Of a DNA stretch of 64,000 bases, positions 17,047-26,823 are shown one piece after another. A program made the translations under genes and the position numbers. Within the stretch, counting starts at the first letter, position 1. Each line of letters starts with the position of its first letter. A model generated the notes under the pieces. It was given only the letters and a program-made list of their open reading frames with translations. It was not told the origin of the DNA and ran no database searches. Origin of the DNA: Serratia surfactantfaciens (GTDB lineage Bacteria; Pseudomonadota; Gammaproteobacteria; Enterobacterales; Enterobacteriaceae); the NCBI RefSeq assembly GCF_001642805.2, contig NZ_CP016948.1:1302001-1366000 (forward strand), in the 5' to 3' direction.

Positions 17047-18351
17047 TTGACAACGCCAAAGAAGAAAATCGTTATTGTCGGCGGCGGCGCCGGTGGTCTG
17101 GAGCTGGCGACCAGCTTGGGCCATAAGCTCGGCCGCAAGAACAAAGCGGAGATCACGTTGGTGGATCGCAACCACAGCCATTTGTGGAAACCGTTGCTGC
17201 ACGAAGTGGCGACCGGTTCCCTCGATGACGGGGTGGATGCGCTCAGCTACCTGGCGCACGCGCGCAATCATCATTTCAGCTTCCAGCTGGGGTCGTTGAC
17301 CAACATCAACCGCGAGGCGCAAACGCTGCAGCTGGCGCAGATCTGCGATGAGCAGGGCGGCGAGCTGGTGCCGGCGCGCGATCTGCCGTACGACATCCTG
17401 GTGATGGCGCTGGGCAGTACCTCGAACGATTTCGGTACGCCAGGCGTGAAAGAGCACTGCATCTTCCTGGATAACCCGCATCAGGCGCGTCGTTTCCACA
17501 ACGAAATGCTCAATCTGTTCCTGAAGTTCTCGGCGCAGCCGGGGCAAAAAGAGCGGGTCAACATCGCCATCGTCGGCGGCGGCGCCACCGGCGTTGAACT
17601 GTCCGCCGAACTGCACAATGCGGTGAAACAGCTGCACAGCTACGGTTTCGAAGGCCTGGACAACAGCGCGCTGAACGTGACGCTGGTGGAAGCCGGCGAG
17701 CGCATTCTGCCGGCGCTGCCGCCACGCATTTCCGCCGCCGCGCACCAGGAGCTGATCAAACTGGGCGTGCGCGTGCTGACCAACACCATGGTGACCAGCG
17801 CCGATGCCAAGGGCCTGAACACCAAGGGCGGCGAGTTCATCGACGCCGATCTAATGGTGTGGGCGGCCGGCATCAAGGCGCCGGACTTCATGAAGGACAT
17901 CGGCGGCCTGGAAACCAACCGCATCAACCAGCTGGTGGTGGAGCCAACGCTGCAGACCACGCGCGATCCGAACATTTTCGCCATCGGCGACTGCGCCTCC
18001 TGCCCGAAAGAGGGCGGCGGTTTCGTGCCGCCGCGCGCCCAGTCGGCGCACCAGATGGCCTCACGCTGCGCTACCAACATCCTGGCGCTGATGAACGGCC
18101 AGACGCTGAAGCCTTACGTGTATAAAGACCACGGCTCGCTGGTGTCGCTGTCGCGCTTCAGCACTGTCGGCAGCCTGATGGGCAACCTGATGCGCGGTTC
18201 GATGATGGTGGAAGGGCGCATCGCGCGCTTCGTCTACATCTCGCTGTACCGCATGCACCAGGTGGCGCTGCACGGCTACATCAAAACCGGCCTGATGATG
18301 CTGGTGGGCGGCATCAACCGGGTGATCCGCCCGCGTCTGAAGATGCACTGA
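17047..18351 (+). CDS. ndh: Type II NADH dehydrogenase Ndh
   Basis: A 434-residue non-proton-pumping NADH:quinone oxidoreductase at the inner membrane. The FAD-binding motif is GGGAGGLE (about 12-19), the NADH-binding motif [12 protein letters not shown] (about 178-189), and [10 protein letters not shown] (about 310-319) the second FAD contact. The C-terminal amphipathic part ([20 protein letters not shown]) anchors it to the membrane. The start is TTG, as in E. coli ndh. An FNR-like site upstream suggests aerobic expression. A terminator follows. Confidence 0.97.
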   Translation: MTTPKKKIVIVGGGAGGLELATSLGHKLGRKNKAEITLVDRNHSHLWKPLLHEVATGSLDDGVDALSYLAHARNHHFSFQLGSLTNINREAQTLQLAQICDEQGGELVPARDLPYDILVMALGSTSNDFGTPGVKEHCIFLDNPHQARRFHNEMLNLFLKFSAQPGQKERVNIAIVGGGATGVELSAELHNAVKQLHSYGFEGLDNSALNVTLVEAGERILPALPPRISAAAHQELIKLGVRVLTNTMVTSADAKGLNTKGGEFIDADLMVWAAGIKAPDFMKDIGGLETNRINQLVVEPTLQTTRDPNIFAIGDCASCPKEGGGFVPPRAQSAHQMASRCATNILALMNGQTLKPYVYKDHGSLVSLSRFSTVGSLMGNLMRGSMMVEGRIARFVYISLYRMHQVALHGYIKTGLMMLVGGINRVIRPRLKMH

Positions 18352-18368
18352 TCCTGCCCTTATCGACC

Positions 18369-18401
18369 AACCCGCGCCGGTTCGCCTGCGCGGGTTTTTT
18401 T
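18369..18401 (+). terminator. Rho-independent terminator of ndh
   Basis: Nine-base stem AACCCGCGC / GCGCGGGTT followed by seven T, 17 bases after the ndh stop. Confidence 0.9.
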
Positions 18402-18708
18402 ATGGCGGCGTAAGGCGAACGGCGGTGGTTGCTTGATTCTTCAGCATAAGCTGTCGCGGACATGGGTAAAATTCTTAAGATTCCTCCTAAACAGCGGCCA
18501 AACGGCCGTTTTCTCGCATTTTTGGTCCCCTTGTCTTATTGCGAGCCCTCAAATCATTGTGCAGACTTTACCTCGTTTACAGACGGCGCGTCGCGCACGC
18601 CGTAAACCGGGATACCGCAAGCCGCCCATGCGCAAAACAATAAGCGCGGTGCCATGCCGGTAACAGACCCCGGAAAAAATGCGTGGTAACACTTTCAGGA
18701 GGTTTCCT
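18402..18708. other. Intergenic upstream of ycfJ, no gene seen
   Basis: About 300 bases with no convincing frame. It must hold the ycfJ promoter, but none can be placed with confidence. AGGAGG immediately before 18709 is the ycfJ ribosome site. Confidence 0.4.
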
Positions 18709-19245
18709 GTGAACAAGTCAATGTTAGCCGGTGTTGGGATTGGTATCGCTGCCGCTCTGGGGATCGCCGCGGTAGCCAGCCTGGACGTCTTTTCTGCCGG
18801 TCCGCAATACGCGCAGGTGCTCGCCGCAACGCCGATTAAAGAAACCATCAAAACGCCGCGTCAGGAATGCCGCAACGTTACCGTTACGCACCGCGCACCG
18901 GTGCAGGATGAAAACCGCATCGCCGGTTCCGTGCTGGGCGCAGTGGCGGGCGGCGTGATCGGCCACCAGTTCGGCGGCGGTCGCGGGCGCGACGTGGCGA
19001 CCGTAGTGGGCGCGCTGGGCGGCGGCTATGCCGGCAACCAGGTGCAAGGGGCGATGCAGAACAATGACGTCACCACCAGCGTTCAGCAGCGTTGCAAAAC
19101 GGTCTATGACAAGTCCCAGAAAATGCTGGGCTATGACGTGACTTACAAGATCGGCAATCAGCAGGGTAAGATCCGCATGGATCACGATCCGGGCACGCAA
19201 ATCCCGTTGGATAAAAACGGCCAGCTGGTGCTGAACAGAGCCTGA
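18709..19245 (+). CDS. ycfJ: YcfJ, glycine-zipper 2TM protein
   Basis: A 178-residue envelope protein. The N-terminal hydrophobic segment (MNKSMLAGVGIGIAAALG...) is a signal or anchor. NRIAGSVLGAVAGGVIGHQFGGG and DVATVVGALGGGYAGNQVQG (about 60-110) form the glycine-zipper 2TM repeat. It closely matches E. coli YcfJ. The start is GTG at 18709 behind a perfect AGGAGG; the upstream ATG frame is not needed. Biological role is uncertain; the family is linked to surface properties and biofilm. Confidence 0.92.
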   Translation: MNKSMLAGVGIGIAAALGIAAVASLDVFSAGPQYAQVLAATPIKETIKTPRQECRNVTVTHRAPVQDENRIAGSVLGAVAGGVIGHQFGGGRGRDVATVVGALGGGYAGNQVQGAMQNNDVTTSVQQRCKTVYDKSQKMLGYDVTYKIGNQQGKIRMDHDPGTQIPLDKNGQLVLNRA

Positions 19246-19509
19246 TCGCAGCATTCGAATTAAGCCCGCGGGCAGTGTTAGTTCTGATCGTTTAACCCGG
19301 TTAAGCGAGCGGCGTTAACATTGACGCGGGTTTCTGTTTTTGTTCGCCGGAGAATTCGGCGATTGTTCTAATGTCTGCGTGCGATATCACTGGGCAAAAC
19401 TTCAAAAAAGCCCCTGCGTTTGTTATATTATTGTGCGATTAAACGGTGTTATCGGCGCCAATCGCCGCACCGGCCAAACCCGAGTATTTCGTCTCGCAGA
19501 GATAACGAC

Positions 19510-19989
19510 ATGTTAGATTTTCGCTTTCCGACAGCGTTGCAAATGGTCCTTAGCGTCGCCGTAGCTGAGAAGCAGGGCATGCGTTCGACGAGCGCCACGC
19601 TCGCCGCTGCTCTGGAAGCCAACCCGAGCTTTATCCGCAAACTGATGGTGCCGCTGACCAAAGACGGCATCATCGTGTCCACCCTGGGGCGAAACGGCTC
19701 TATCCACCTCGGTCGTCCGGCGGAAGAGATTACCCTGCGGGATATCTATCTGGCGGTAATCGACGACAAGCGCATCTGGGCCTCTCGCCCTGAAGTGCCG
19801 GCCCGCTGCCTGGTGAGCGCCAACGCCTGTTGGTATTTCAAATCGGTGGTGAACGAAGCGGAGCAGGCTTCGCTCGCGGTGCTGGCGCGCCATACCGTGG
19901 CCGACTCGCTGGCCGAGTTGGAGCGGGGCGACAAGCGCGCCTGCGCGGAATACGCCGCCGAGCAAGAGGCTGAAGCTGCCGGTAAATAA
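19510..19989 (+). CDS. oqxR: Rrf2-family regulator, OqxR-like
   Basis: A 159-residue Rrf2-type repressor. The winged helix (about 3-65) begins MLDFRFPTALQMVLSVAVAEK, with the recognition helix in NPSFIRKLMVPLTKDGIIVSTLG. There is no clear three-cysteine iron-sulfur cluster motif; only two cysteines (RCLVSANAC) occur. It faces oqxB tail to tail, and an Rrf2 repressor called OqxR controls the homologous oqxAB locus in Klebsiella, so the same job is inferred. ATG at 19510 is used because the family begins there; the longer frame adds unrelated residues. Confidence 0.8.
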   Translation: MLDFRFPTALQMVLSVAVAEKQGMRSTSATLAAALEANPSFIRKLMVPLTKDGIIVSTLGRNGSIHLGRPAEEITLRDIYLAVIDDKRIWASRPEVPARCLVSANACWYFKSVVNEAEQASLAVLARHTVADSLAELERGDKRACAEYAAEQEAEAAGK

Positions 19990-20004
19990 TGCCGGATGGA
20001 GCGC

Positions 20005-20038
20005 ATAAAAAAGGTCGGGCATTGCCCGACCTTTTTGC
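20005..20038. terminator. Bidirectional terminator between oqxR and oqxB
   Basis: Stem AAAGGTCGGGC / GCCCGACCTTT with A-run before and T-run after, so it can serve both convergent genes. Confidence 0.9.
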
Positions 20039-20053
20039 ATTTCAGGATGATGA

Positions 20054-23000
20054 TTACGCCCTCTGCGGCTGCGCTTTGCGCGCCACCAGGCGCCGCAAGG
20101 TGACGTAGAACACCGGCGTCAGGAACAGCCCGAACAGGGTGACCCCCAGCATGCCGGAGAACACCGTAATGCCGGTGACGCCGCGCACTTCGGCGCCGGC
20201 GCCATGGCCAAGGATCAGCGGGATGGTGCCGGCGATGAAGGCGATGGAGGTCATCACGATCGGCCGCAGCCGCAGGCGGCAGGCCTCCAGCGCTGCTTCG
20301 ACGATGCCTTTGCCCTGCATTTCCAGCTCGCGGGCGAACTCGACGATCAGGATGGCGTTCTTACAGGCCAGCCCCATCAGAACGACCAGCCCGACCTGCA
20401 CGAACACGTTATTGTCGCCGCCGGTCAACCACACGCCGAACAGCGCCGACAGCATGGTCATCGGCACGATCAGGATCACCGCCAGCGGCAGTGTCCAGCT
20501 TTCATACAGCGCCGCCAGCGCGAGGAACGCCAGTAGCACCGCCACCGGGAACACCACCAGCGCGGCGTTGCCCTGGGTTGATTGCTGATAGCTAAGATCG
20601 GTCCACTGGATGTTCATGCCGTTCGGCAACAGCTTGCCGGCCATCTGCGTCAGCGCCCCCATCGCCTGGGTAGAGGAGAGCACGCGCGGATCGGCGTCGC
20701 CGATCAGGTCCGCCGCCGGGAAGCCGTTATAGCGGATCACCGGATCCGGGCCGTAGGTGGTGCCGATGCTGACCATGCTGCCGATCGGCACCATTTCGCC
20801 CTTGTCGTTGCGGGTGCGCAGGTTGGCGATGTCCTCCACGCTGTCGCGGAACTGGCCGTCGGCCTGCGCCATCACCTTCCAGGTGCGGCCGTAGCGGTTG
20901 AAGTCGTTGATGTAAGACGAACCGAGGTAGGTCTGCAGCGTGCTGAACAGCGCATTGAGCGGCACGCCCTGCGCCTTGGCCTTGTCGCGATCGATTTTGG
21001 CGTCCAGCTGCGGAACGTTGGCCTGATACGAGGAGATCGGGAACCCCATCCCCGGCGTTTGCATAATGGCGCCGGACATGGTGTTGATCGCCGTTTGCAA
21101 CGCGCCGTAGCCCAGCCCGCCGCGATCCTGCACGTACAGCGAATAGCCGGAGCCCTGGCCGATGCCGAGGATTGGCGGCGGCATGATCGAGAAGGCGAAG
21201 CCTTCCTGGATCGTTGAAATGCGCGCGTTGATCTCGGCGTTGATCTGCGCTGCGGTGCGGGTTCGGGTGCTCAATGACTCCAGCGCGAAGAACACCGTGC
21301 CGGTATTCGGCGTATTGGTGAACTGCAGCGCGTTCAGGCCGGGGAAGGCCACCGCATCGGTGACGCCGTCCACGCTCAGGCCGATGGCGCTCATCTTGCG
21401 GATCACCGCATCGGTGCGCTCCAGCGAGGCGCCTTCCGGCATCTTCACGCCGCCGATCAGGTACAGCTTGTCCTGCGTCGGGATAAACCCGCCGGGCACG
21501 GTCTTGAACATCACGCCGGCGGCGGCCAGCAGCAGCAGGTAGACGACGAACACCGCGCCGCGCCGGCCCAACACGCGGGAGACGCCCTGTTGGTAGCGTT
21601 GCGAACCGCTGGCGAAGAAGCGGTTGAACGGCCGGAACAGCCAGCCGAACAGCCGGTCGATCAGGCGCGACGGCAGATCTTTCGGCGCGCCGTGCGGTTT
21701 CAGCAAGCGTGCCGCCAGCGCCGGCGACAGGGTCAGCGAGTTGATGGCGGAGATCACCGTCGAGATGGCGATGGTGACGGCGAACTGCTTGTAGAACTGG
21801 CCGGTGACGCCGGAAAGGAACGCCATCGGCACGAACACCGCGCATAGCACCACGGCGATGGCGATGATCGGGCCGGAGACCTCGCGCATCGCCTGGTGCG
21901 CCGCCGCCAGCGGCGACAGCCCCTCTTCGATATTACGTTCGACGTTTTCCACCACCACGATGGCGTCATCCACCACGATGCCGATCGCCAGCACCAGCCC
22001 GAACAGGCTGAGGGTGTTGAGCGAGAAGCCCAGCAGATACAGCGCGGCGAAGGTGCCGACCACGGAGATCGGTACCGCCAGCAGCGGAATGATCGAGGCG
22101 CGCCAGGTCTGCAGGAACAGAATGACCACCAGCACCACCAGGATCACCGCTTCCAGCAGGGTATCTACCACCGCGCGGATCGAGTCGCGCACGAATACCG
22201 TCGGGTCGTATGGCGACTTCCAGCTCATGCCGTCCGGGAAGCGGGTCGCCAGCTCGGCCATCTTGCCGCGCACCGCGTCCGACAGCTCGATGGCGTTGGC
22301 GCCCGGCGACTGGAATATGCCGATGCCGACCGCATCCTTGTTATTGAGCTGGGCGCGCAGCGCGTAGCTGCCGGAGCCCATTTCGATGCGCGCTACGTCG
22401 CGCAGCCGCACGATCTCGCCGTTGTTGCCGCTCTTGAGGATGATGTTGCCGAACTCTTCTTCGGTTTGCAGGCGCCCCTGGGCGTTGATCGACAGCAGAT
22501 AGTCGCTGCGCGTCGGCATAGGCTCCGCGCCGAGCTGGCCGGCGGAGACCTGCACGTTCTGCTCCTGCATAGCGCTCACCACGTCGGAAGCGGTCAGCCC
22601 GCGCGCAGCGACCTTGTTCGGATCGAGCCAGATGCGCATCGCGTATTCGCCGGCGCCGAAGATCTGCACCTGGCCGACGCCCGGCAGACGGGCCAGCTCA
22701 TCCTTGACCTTGAGGGTGGCGTAGTTGCGCAGATATAGCGAGTCGTACTTGCCGGAAGGCGATACCAGATGCACCACCAGCGTCAGCGCCGGGGATTGTT
22801 TCTGGGTGGTGATGCCCTGGCGGCGCACGTCTTCCGGCAGGCGCGCTTCGGCCTGCGCCACGCGGTTTTGCACCTGCACCTGCGCCTGATCGGGATCGGT
22901 GCCCGGGCGGAAGGTGACGGTGGTCACCAGCACGCCGTCGGAACCGGCTACCGATTTCATGTACATCATGTTTTCGACGCCGTTGATCGCTTCTTCCAGC

Positions 23001-23197
23001 GGCGTCGCCACCGTTTCAGCGATCTCTTTCGGGTTGGCGCCCGGGTATTCGGCGCGCACCTGTACGCTGGGCGGCACCACGTCCGGGTACTCGCTGATCG
23101 GCAGCAGCGGAATGGCGATCACCCCGGCGACAAAAATCAGGATCGACAGCACCGCGGCGAAGATCGGCCGGTCGATGAAAAAACGGGAAAAGTCCAT
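20054..23197 (-). CDS. oqxB: RND multidrug efflux permease, OqxB/SdeY type
   Basis: A 1047-residue inner-membrane drug/proton antiporter of the HAE-1 family. It starts MDFSRFFIDRPIFAAVLSILIF (first helix). The proton-relay aspartates lie in helix 4 (GLVLAIGIVVDDAIVVVENVERN, about 396-418). Two large periplasmic loops and a second six-helix half ending near ...FGLFLTPVFYVTLRRL complete it. The sequence follows Klebsiella OqxB closely and is probably the pump called SdeY in S. marcescens. It pairs with the adaptor gene 24 bases upstream and would use a TolC-type outer channel encoded elsewhere. Intact, full length. Confidence 0.93.
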   Translation of the reverse strand: MDFSRFFIDRPIFAAVLSILIFVAGVIAIPLLPISEYPDVVPPSVQVRAEYPGANPKEIAETVATPLEEAINGVENMMYMKSVAGSDGVLVTTVTFRPGTDPDQAQVQVQNRVAQAEARLPEDVRRQGITTQKQSPALTLVVHLVSPSGKYDSLYLRNYATLKVKDELARLPGVGQVQIFGAGEYAMRIWLDPNKVAARGLTASDVVSAMQEQNVQVSAGQLGAEPMPTRSDYLLSINAQGRLQTEEEFGNIILKSGNNGEIVRLRDVARIEMGSGSYALRAQLNNKDAVGIGIFQSPGANAIELSDAVRGKMAELATRFPDGMSWKSPYDPTVFVRDSIRAVVDTLLEAVILVVLVVILFLQTWRASIIPLLAVPISVVGTFAALYLLGFSLNTLSLFGLVLAIGIVVDDAIVVVENVERNIEEGLSPLAAAHQAMREVSGPIIAIAVVLCAVFVPMAFLSGVTGQFYKQFAVTIAISTVISAINSLTLSPALAARLLKPHGAPKDLPSRLIDRLFGWLFRPFNRFFASGSQRYQQGVSRVLGRRGAVFVVYLLLLAAAGVMFKTVPGGFIPTQDKLYLIGGVKMPEGASLERTDAVIRKMSAIGLSVDGVTDAVAFPGLNALQFTNTPNTGTVFFALESLSTRTRTAAQINAEINARISTIQEGFAFSIMPPPILGIGQGSGYSLYVQDRGGLGYGALQTAINTMSGAIMQTPGMGFPISSYQANVPQLDAKIDRDKAKAQGVPLNALFSTLQTYLGSSYINDFNRYGRTWKVMAQADGQFRDSVEDIANLRTRNDKGEMVPIGSMVSIGTTYGPDPVIRYNGFPAADLIGDADPRVLSSTQAMGALTQMAGKLLPNGMNIQWTDLSYQQSTQGNAALVVFPVAVLLAFLALAALYESWTLPLAVILIVPMTMLSALFGVWLTGGDNNVFVQVGLVVLMGLACKNAILIVEFARELEMQGKGIVEAALEACRLRLRPIVMTSIAFIAGTIPLILGHGAGAEVRGVTGITVFSGMLGVTLFGLFLTPVFYVTLRRLVARKAQPQRA

Positions 23198-23221
23198 GGG
23201 TCAGAATTCTCTGCTGGGGGC

Positions 23222-24409
23222 TTAGTTGAGTGCGGAAGCGGTGGTGGTCATCGCGACGCTTTTCGCGTCGACCGGCATGCCCGGCATAAACACTTTCTGC
23301 ATGCCGTCGACGATCACCCGATCGCCGCTCGCCAGGCCTTTTTGCACGATGCGCAATCCTTCGGCCATGCGGCCTACGTCGATGTCGCGGCGCTGCGCCT
23401 TGCCGTCTTTATCGACGATATAAACGAACTTGCGGTTCTGGTCGGTCATCACCGCTTTATCGTCGATCAGCAGGGCGTTGAACTCGGCGCTGCCTGGCAT
23501 CTGCACCCGGGCGAACAGCCCCGGCGTGAAGCGGCGCTCGCGGTTGTCGAGCAGGGCGCGCATGCGGATGGTGCCGGTACCGGCGTTCAGCTGGTTATCG
23601 GTGAAGTCCACCAATCCTTGATGCGGGGTGCCGTCTTCGCCCACCAGGCCGACCTTCACCGGCAAACGGGCGTCGTGCCGGCCCTGCTGTTGATAGCGCA
23701 GGAAGGTGGCTTCATCCACGTCGAAATAGACGTAAACCTTGTCGAGCGACACCAGCGTCGTCAGCACGCTGGCGCTGTCGCCGGCGGTGACCAGGTTGCC
23801 GGCGGTGATCATTGCGCGGCTGGCGCGCCCGTCAATCGGCGCGGTAACGCGGGTAAAGTCGAGATTCAGCTGCGCCATGTCGAGCTGGGCCTGCGCCGCC
23901 AGCACGTTGCTTTGCGCCTGAGCGGCGGACGAACGCCGCTGTTCCCACACTTCCTGCGAGATGGCCTGCGTGCCGATCAGTTTCTCGGTGCGTGAGGATT
24001 CGCTGCGCGCCAGCGCCGCCTGATTGCGCGCCCGCACCAGCTCCGCCTGCGCCTGTTCGCGAGCGGCGCGATAGGTGCGATCGTCGATGGTGAACAGCAC
24101 CTGGCCTTTTTTCACTTCGTCGCCTTCGGTGTAATTGACCCGATCGATATAGCCGGAAACCCGCGGCCGCAGCTGCACGCTCTGTACCGCTTCGACCCGG
24201 CCGTTGAATGCATCCCATTGGCTGATCGGTTTGACCACCACGTTGGCGGCGCTGACCACTGGCGGCGGCGGCGGGGCATTGTGCGCGACGCTGTTGTCGC
24301 ACCCGGCGAGCAGGGCGGCCAGCAGCGCGACCCCTAAGAGCCGCTGACCCAGAGCGACGGCGCGCGGGCGGCCGCCGGCGTTGAACGATGAGTTTGGTTG
24401 ATTTGCCAT
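23222..24409 (-). CDS. oqxA: RND efflux periplasmic adaptor, OqxA/SdeX type
   Basis: A 395-residue membrane-fusion lipoprotein. Lipobox LLAGC (Cys about 36) is followed by a proline-rich linker, the barrel-sandwich lipoyl domain (VQLRPRVSGYIDRVNYTEGDEVKKGQVLFTIDDR), an alpha-helical hairpin and the beta-barrel/MPD domains. It bridges the OqxB-type permease and an outer-membrane channel. ATG at 24409 is chosen over the upstream frame as it gives a normal signal sequence. It is the first gene of the oqxAB operon, divergent from a RarA-type activator. Confidence 0.92.
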   Translation of the reverse strand: MANQPNSSFNAGGRPRAVALGQRLLGVALLAALLAGCDNSVAHNAPPPPPVVSAANVVVKPISQWDAFNGRVEAVQSVQLRPRVSGYIDRVNYTEGDEVKKGQVLFTIDDRTYRAAREQAQAELVRARNQAALARSESSRTEKLIGTQAISQEVWEQRRSSAAQAQSNVLAAQAQLDMAQLNLDFTRVTAPIDGRASRAMITAGNLVTAGDSASVLTTLVSLDKVYVYFDVDEATFLRYQQQGRHDARLPVKVGLVGEDGTPHQGLVDFTDNQLNAGTGTIRMRALLDNRERRFTPGLFARVQMPGSAEFNALLIDDKAVMTDQNRKFVYIVDKDGKAQRRDIDVGRMAEGLRIVQKGLASGDRVIVDGMQKVFMPGMPVDAKSVAMTTTASALN

Positions 24410-24705
24410 TATTTTTATTCCGATAAGTAAGCGCAGTCCGGCCCCATACCCAGCCCTGTCATCCGGGCTTTCCCTTCTTGCCAACCTGCGGCGGAAGGGG
24501 TGTTGCGCCTTGCTGCGGCGCAACGTTAGGTTTTGAAACATATTGGTGTCACATTAATGTATCAATATCGGTTACATTAATTGGGTGGAGTATAGAGGCG
24601 GCTTTCTGGTAAATGCAATAATAAAAATTGCATTTAAAGCGAAACTGTTGCAACGTATGTGCATTGGGCAGTGGTTGACCCTGCCGACATGATGGGAGCA
24701 TCAGC

Positions 24706-25062
24706 ATGAACACGACGGGTTTCATTACCGATTTGAAGGCGTGGATCGACAACAATCTGGAAGAAAAGCTGGATATCAACACCGTAGCGGACCGCGCGGG
24801 CTATTCCAAATGGCACCTGCAGCGCATGTTCAAGCGCCAGACCGGCTATGCGCTCGGGGAGTATATCCGCATGCAAAAACTGAAGGTGTCGGCGGAGCGT
24901 CTGGCCAACAGCGGCGAACCTATCGTCAGCGTGGCGATCTCGCTCGGCTTCGACTCACAGCAGTCGTTCAACCGCAGTTTCAAACGCCAGTTCGGCCAAA
25001 CGCCGGGCGATTGGCGCCGCGCGCTGGCGCAGCCGACGGCGATGGGGCGCACGCACCACTGA
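24706..25062 (+). CDS. rarA: AraC-family activator, RarA/SoxS type
   Basis: A 118-residue stand-alone AraC DNA-binding domain with two helix-turn-helix motifs (about 23-45 INTVADRAGYSKWHLQRMFK; about 72-95 IVSVAISLGFDSQQSFNRSFK) and no effector domain, like SoxS, MarA, RamA and RarA. Position divergent from oqxAB and size match Klebsiella RarA (about 120 residues), which activates oqxAB. It would bind degenerate mar-type boxes; the 296-bp spacer contains the region where these should lie. A terminator follows. SoxS-like or RamA-like assignment is the alternative. Confidence 0.85.
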   Translation: MNTTGFITDLKAWIDNNLEEKLDINTVADRAGYSKWHLQRMFKRQTGYALGEYIRMQKLKVSAERLANSGEPIVSVAISLGFDSQQSFNRSFKRQFGQTPGDWRRALAQPTAMGRTHH

Positions 25063-25082
25063 GCGGTGCGGCAGTGGGGATA

Positions 25083-25114
25083 AAAAAGCCTGAATTTGCG
25101 TTCGGGCTTTTTTG
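25083..25114 (+). terminator. Rho-independent terminator of rarA
   Basis: AAAAAAGCCTGAA / TTCGGGCTTTTTT hairpin with T-run, about 20 bases after the rarA stop. The inverted symmetry also makes it usable for the convergent gene at 25135. Confidence 0.85.
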
Positions 25115-25134
25115 TCTCCGCTAGCGGTGCCGGT

Positions 25135-25872
25135 TTAAAGCGTGTCGCAACTGCCTGACTTTGCCACCGTATCGCTGTCGCGGCAGAATATGCGAATGGC
25201 CTCGTTGAGGGAGTTTGAACGAGAAGGCGTCCAGTAGTTCTCAATGACCAGGTAGCGAACCTTGTGCTGGCGAGAGTAAAGGCCCAGGGCGTCAAATGTG
25301 CCTTCAATAGCGGCAAGTAGCGGGTTTGACGAGTTGATTTCATAGCGAATATCAACGATGGCCGCCTCCGGTGCCATCCAGGTGCGATTGGAAAGCGGCG
25401 GCACGCGAAACTTTAATGAGGAGTTCGCGGATAAGCGTTGGCCATCAAGCTCTTTGAATTCCGCTGCGGGAACATAACTCTCGTTGCCGCCTGGCAAGGT
25501 GAGTCGCCCTTGTTCATCGCGGGTGGCGTACACATCCTCGGTGACTTTATAGATCACTTGTTGGACGTCGGGGGGAATGATGCGGAAGGACTTTATCGTA
25601 CGATCCGAAGGCGTGTCGTTCGTCAGTTGGAATTCATAGGCTCTTCCGACGGATTGCACGAAAGCTAATGAAACGCTGCCCGCGAAGTACTGATAGGCGG
25701 CGCCCAATACCGCCACGAGAATCCCTGATCCGACCAAAAACGCCGATATTTTCGTCAGGCGGTTATTCGACTTTTCTTTAACGGGGCCGGTCTTTGGCCG
25801 CGGGGCATTACCTTTCTTCTTACGCGCCACGTTTCTTCCTTGCATTACGCATTGGCTTACCTTTGAGGGCAT
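25135..25872 (-). CDS. Single-pass membrane protein of unknown function
   Basis: Up to 245 residues; not recognised. A strongly basic N-terminus (ARKKKGNAPRPKTG) precedes one membrane helix (about 42-63, ISAFLVGSGILVAVLGAAYQYF). The rest is a soluble, probably periplasmic, domain with an N-terminal beta-sheet look (YEFQLTNDTPSDRTIKSF). The true start may be the GTG at 25830, which has AAGGAAG just upstream; 25872 and 25845 are other options. Codon use and lower GC differ from the neighbours, suggesting acquisition. No partner gene is near. Confidence 0.6.
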   Translation of the reverse strand: MPSKVSQCVMQGRNVARKKKGNAPRPKTGPVKEKSNNRLTKISAFLVGSGILVAVLGAAYQYFAGSVSLAFVQSVGRAYEFQLTNDTPSDRTIKSFRIIPPDVQQVIYKVTEDVYATRDEQGRLTLPGGNESYVPAAEFKELDGQRLSANSSLKFRVPPLSNRTWMAPEAAIVDIRYEINSSNPLLAAIEGTFDALGLYSRQHKVRYLVIENYWTPSRSNSLNEAIRIFCRDSDTVAKSGSCDTL

Positions 25873-25930
25873 TATGATCGACAGCTTGTGTCTCTGTCGA
25901 GGATTGCTCCCTAGCGGAGGGTGCGCTATG

Positions 25931-26475
25931 CATACAAAAAAGCCTGAACTTTCGCTCAGGCTTTCTCGTTAGAATATGGCGGTGAGGGAGGGATAGATTC
26001 ACTGCGCTCACCCTGCGGGCCGCCGTTGGCGGTCCAAAACGCAGGCGTTTTGTCGAACCCTGTCGAGGGTTCTCACCCTCCCGGTCGGTGCGCTATGCAT
26101 ACAAAAAAGCCTGAACGTGAGTTCAGGCTTCTTCGTAGAATATGGCGGTGAGGGAGGGATAGATTCGCTGCGCTCACCCTGCGGGCCGCCGTTGGCGGTC
26201 CAAAACGCGGGCGTTTTGTCGAACCCTGTCGAGGGTTCTCACCCTCCCGGTCGGTGAGCTATGCATACAAAAAAGCCTGAACTTTCGCTCAGGCTTTCTC
26301 GTTAGAATATGGCGGTGAGGGAGGGATAGATTCGCTGCGCTCACCCTGCGGGCCGCCGTTGGCGGTCCAAAACGCGGGCGTTTTGTCGAACCCTGTCGAG
26401 GGTTCTCACCCTCCCGGTCAGTGCGCTACGCATACAAAAAAGCCTGAACGTGAGTTCAGGCTTCTTCGTAGAATA
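25931..26475 (-). repeat. Array of ~167-bp repeats behind tRNA-Ser copy 1
   Basis: Units begin at 25931, 26098, 26264 and 26431 (periods 167, 166, 167); the fourth runs into the tRNA. In transcript sense each unit carries the tRNA 3' end (ATCCCTCCCTCACCGCCA), then a terminator hairpin with T-run, then three further hairpins built on GAACCCTCGACAGGGTTC, CAAAACGC/GCGTTTTG and ACCGCC/GGCGG. A degenerate piece extends left to about 25890. The layout resembles the 178-bp repeats behind E. coli tyrT, which also duplicate the tRNA 3' end. Confidence 0.9.
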
Positions 26476-26565
26476 TGGCGGTGAGGGAGGGATTCGAACC
26501 CTCGATACACTTTCGCGTATACACACTTTCCAGGCGTGCTCCTTCAGCCACTCGGACACCTCACC
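26476..26565 (-). tRNA. tRNA-Ser (GGA), copy 1
   Basis: A 90-base serine tRNA: acceptor GGTGAGG paired with CCTCACC, anticodon stem-loop CACGC-CTGGAAA-GTGTG with anticodon GGA, long variable arm (GTATACGCGAAAGTGTATC region) typical of class II, TTCGAAT T-loop, and CCA encoded. It matches E. coli serW/serX closely. Neighbourhood near ghrA resembles serX. Confidence 0.95.
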
Positions 26566-26823
26566 ATATTTTTTTGTTGCGAAATCATCGCTGCAACGGG
26601 GCGCTACTATAGGGAGTGGGGCCGATCCGGTCAAGAATAATTTCTGTGTTTTTGTTTGTCCGCTCAAGCTGTGCGCACTTTGCTGAAAACTGCGGCGAAC
26701 GGCAGGGCGGAAGCCATGAAAGAGCGAGAACATCAGGGGTAAGGTTCGTTGGTAACCGGCGGAAATGGGAATCACGGTCACAGAGGGTGGGGAGAGGCGC
26801 TGTGCACACCCCTCTCGGCTGTG

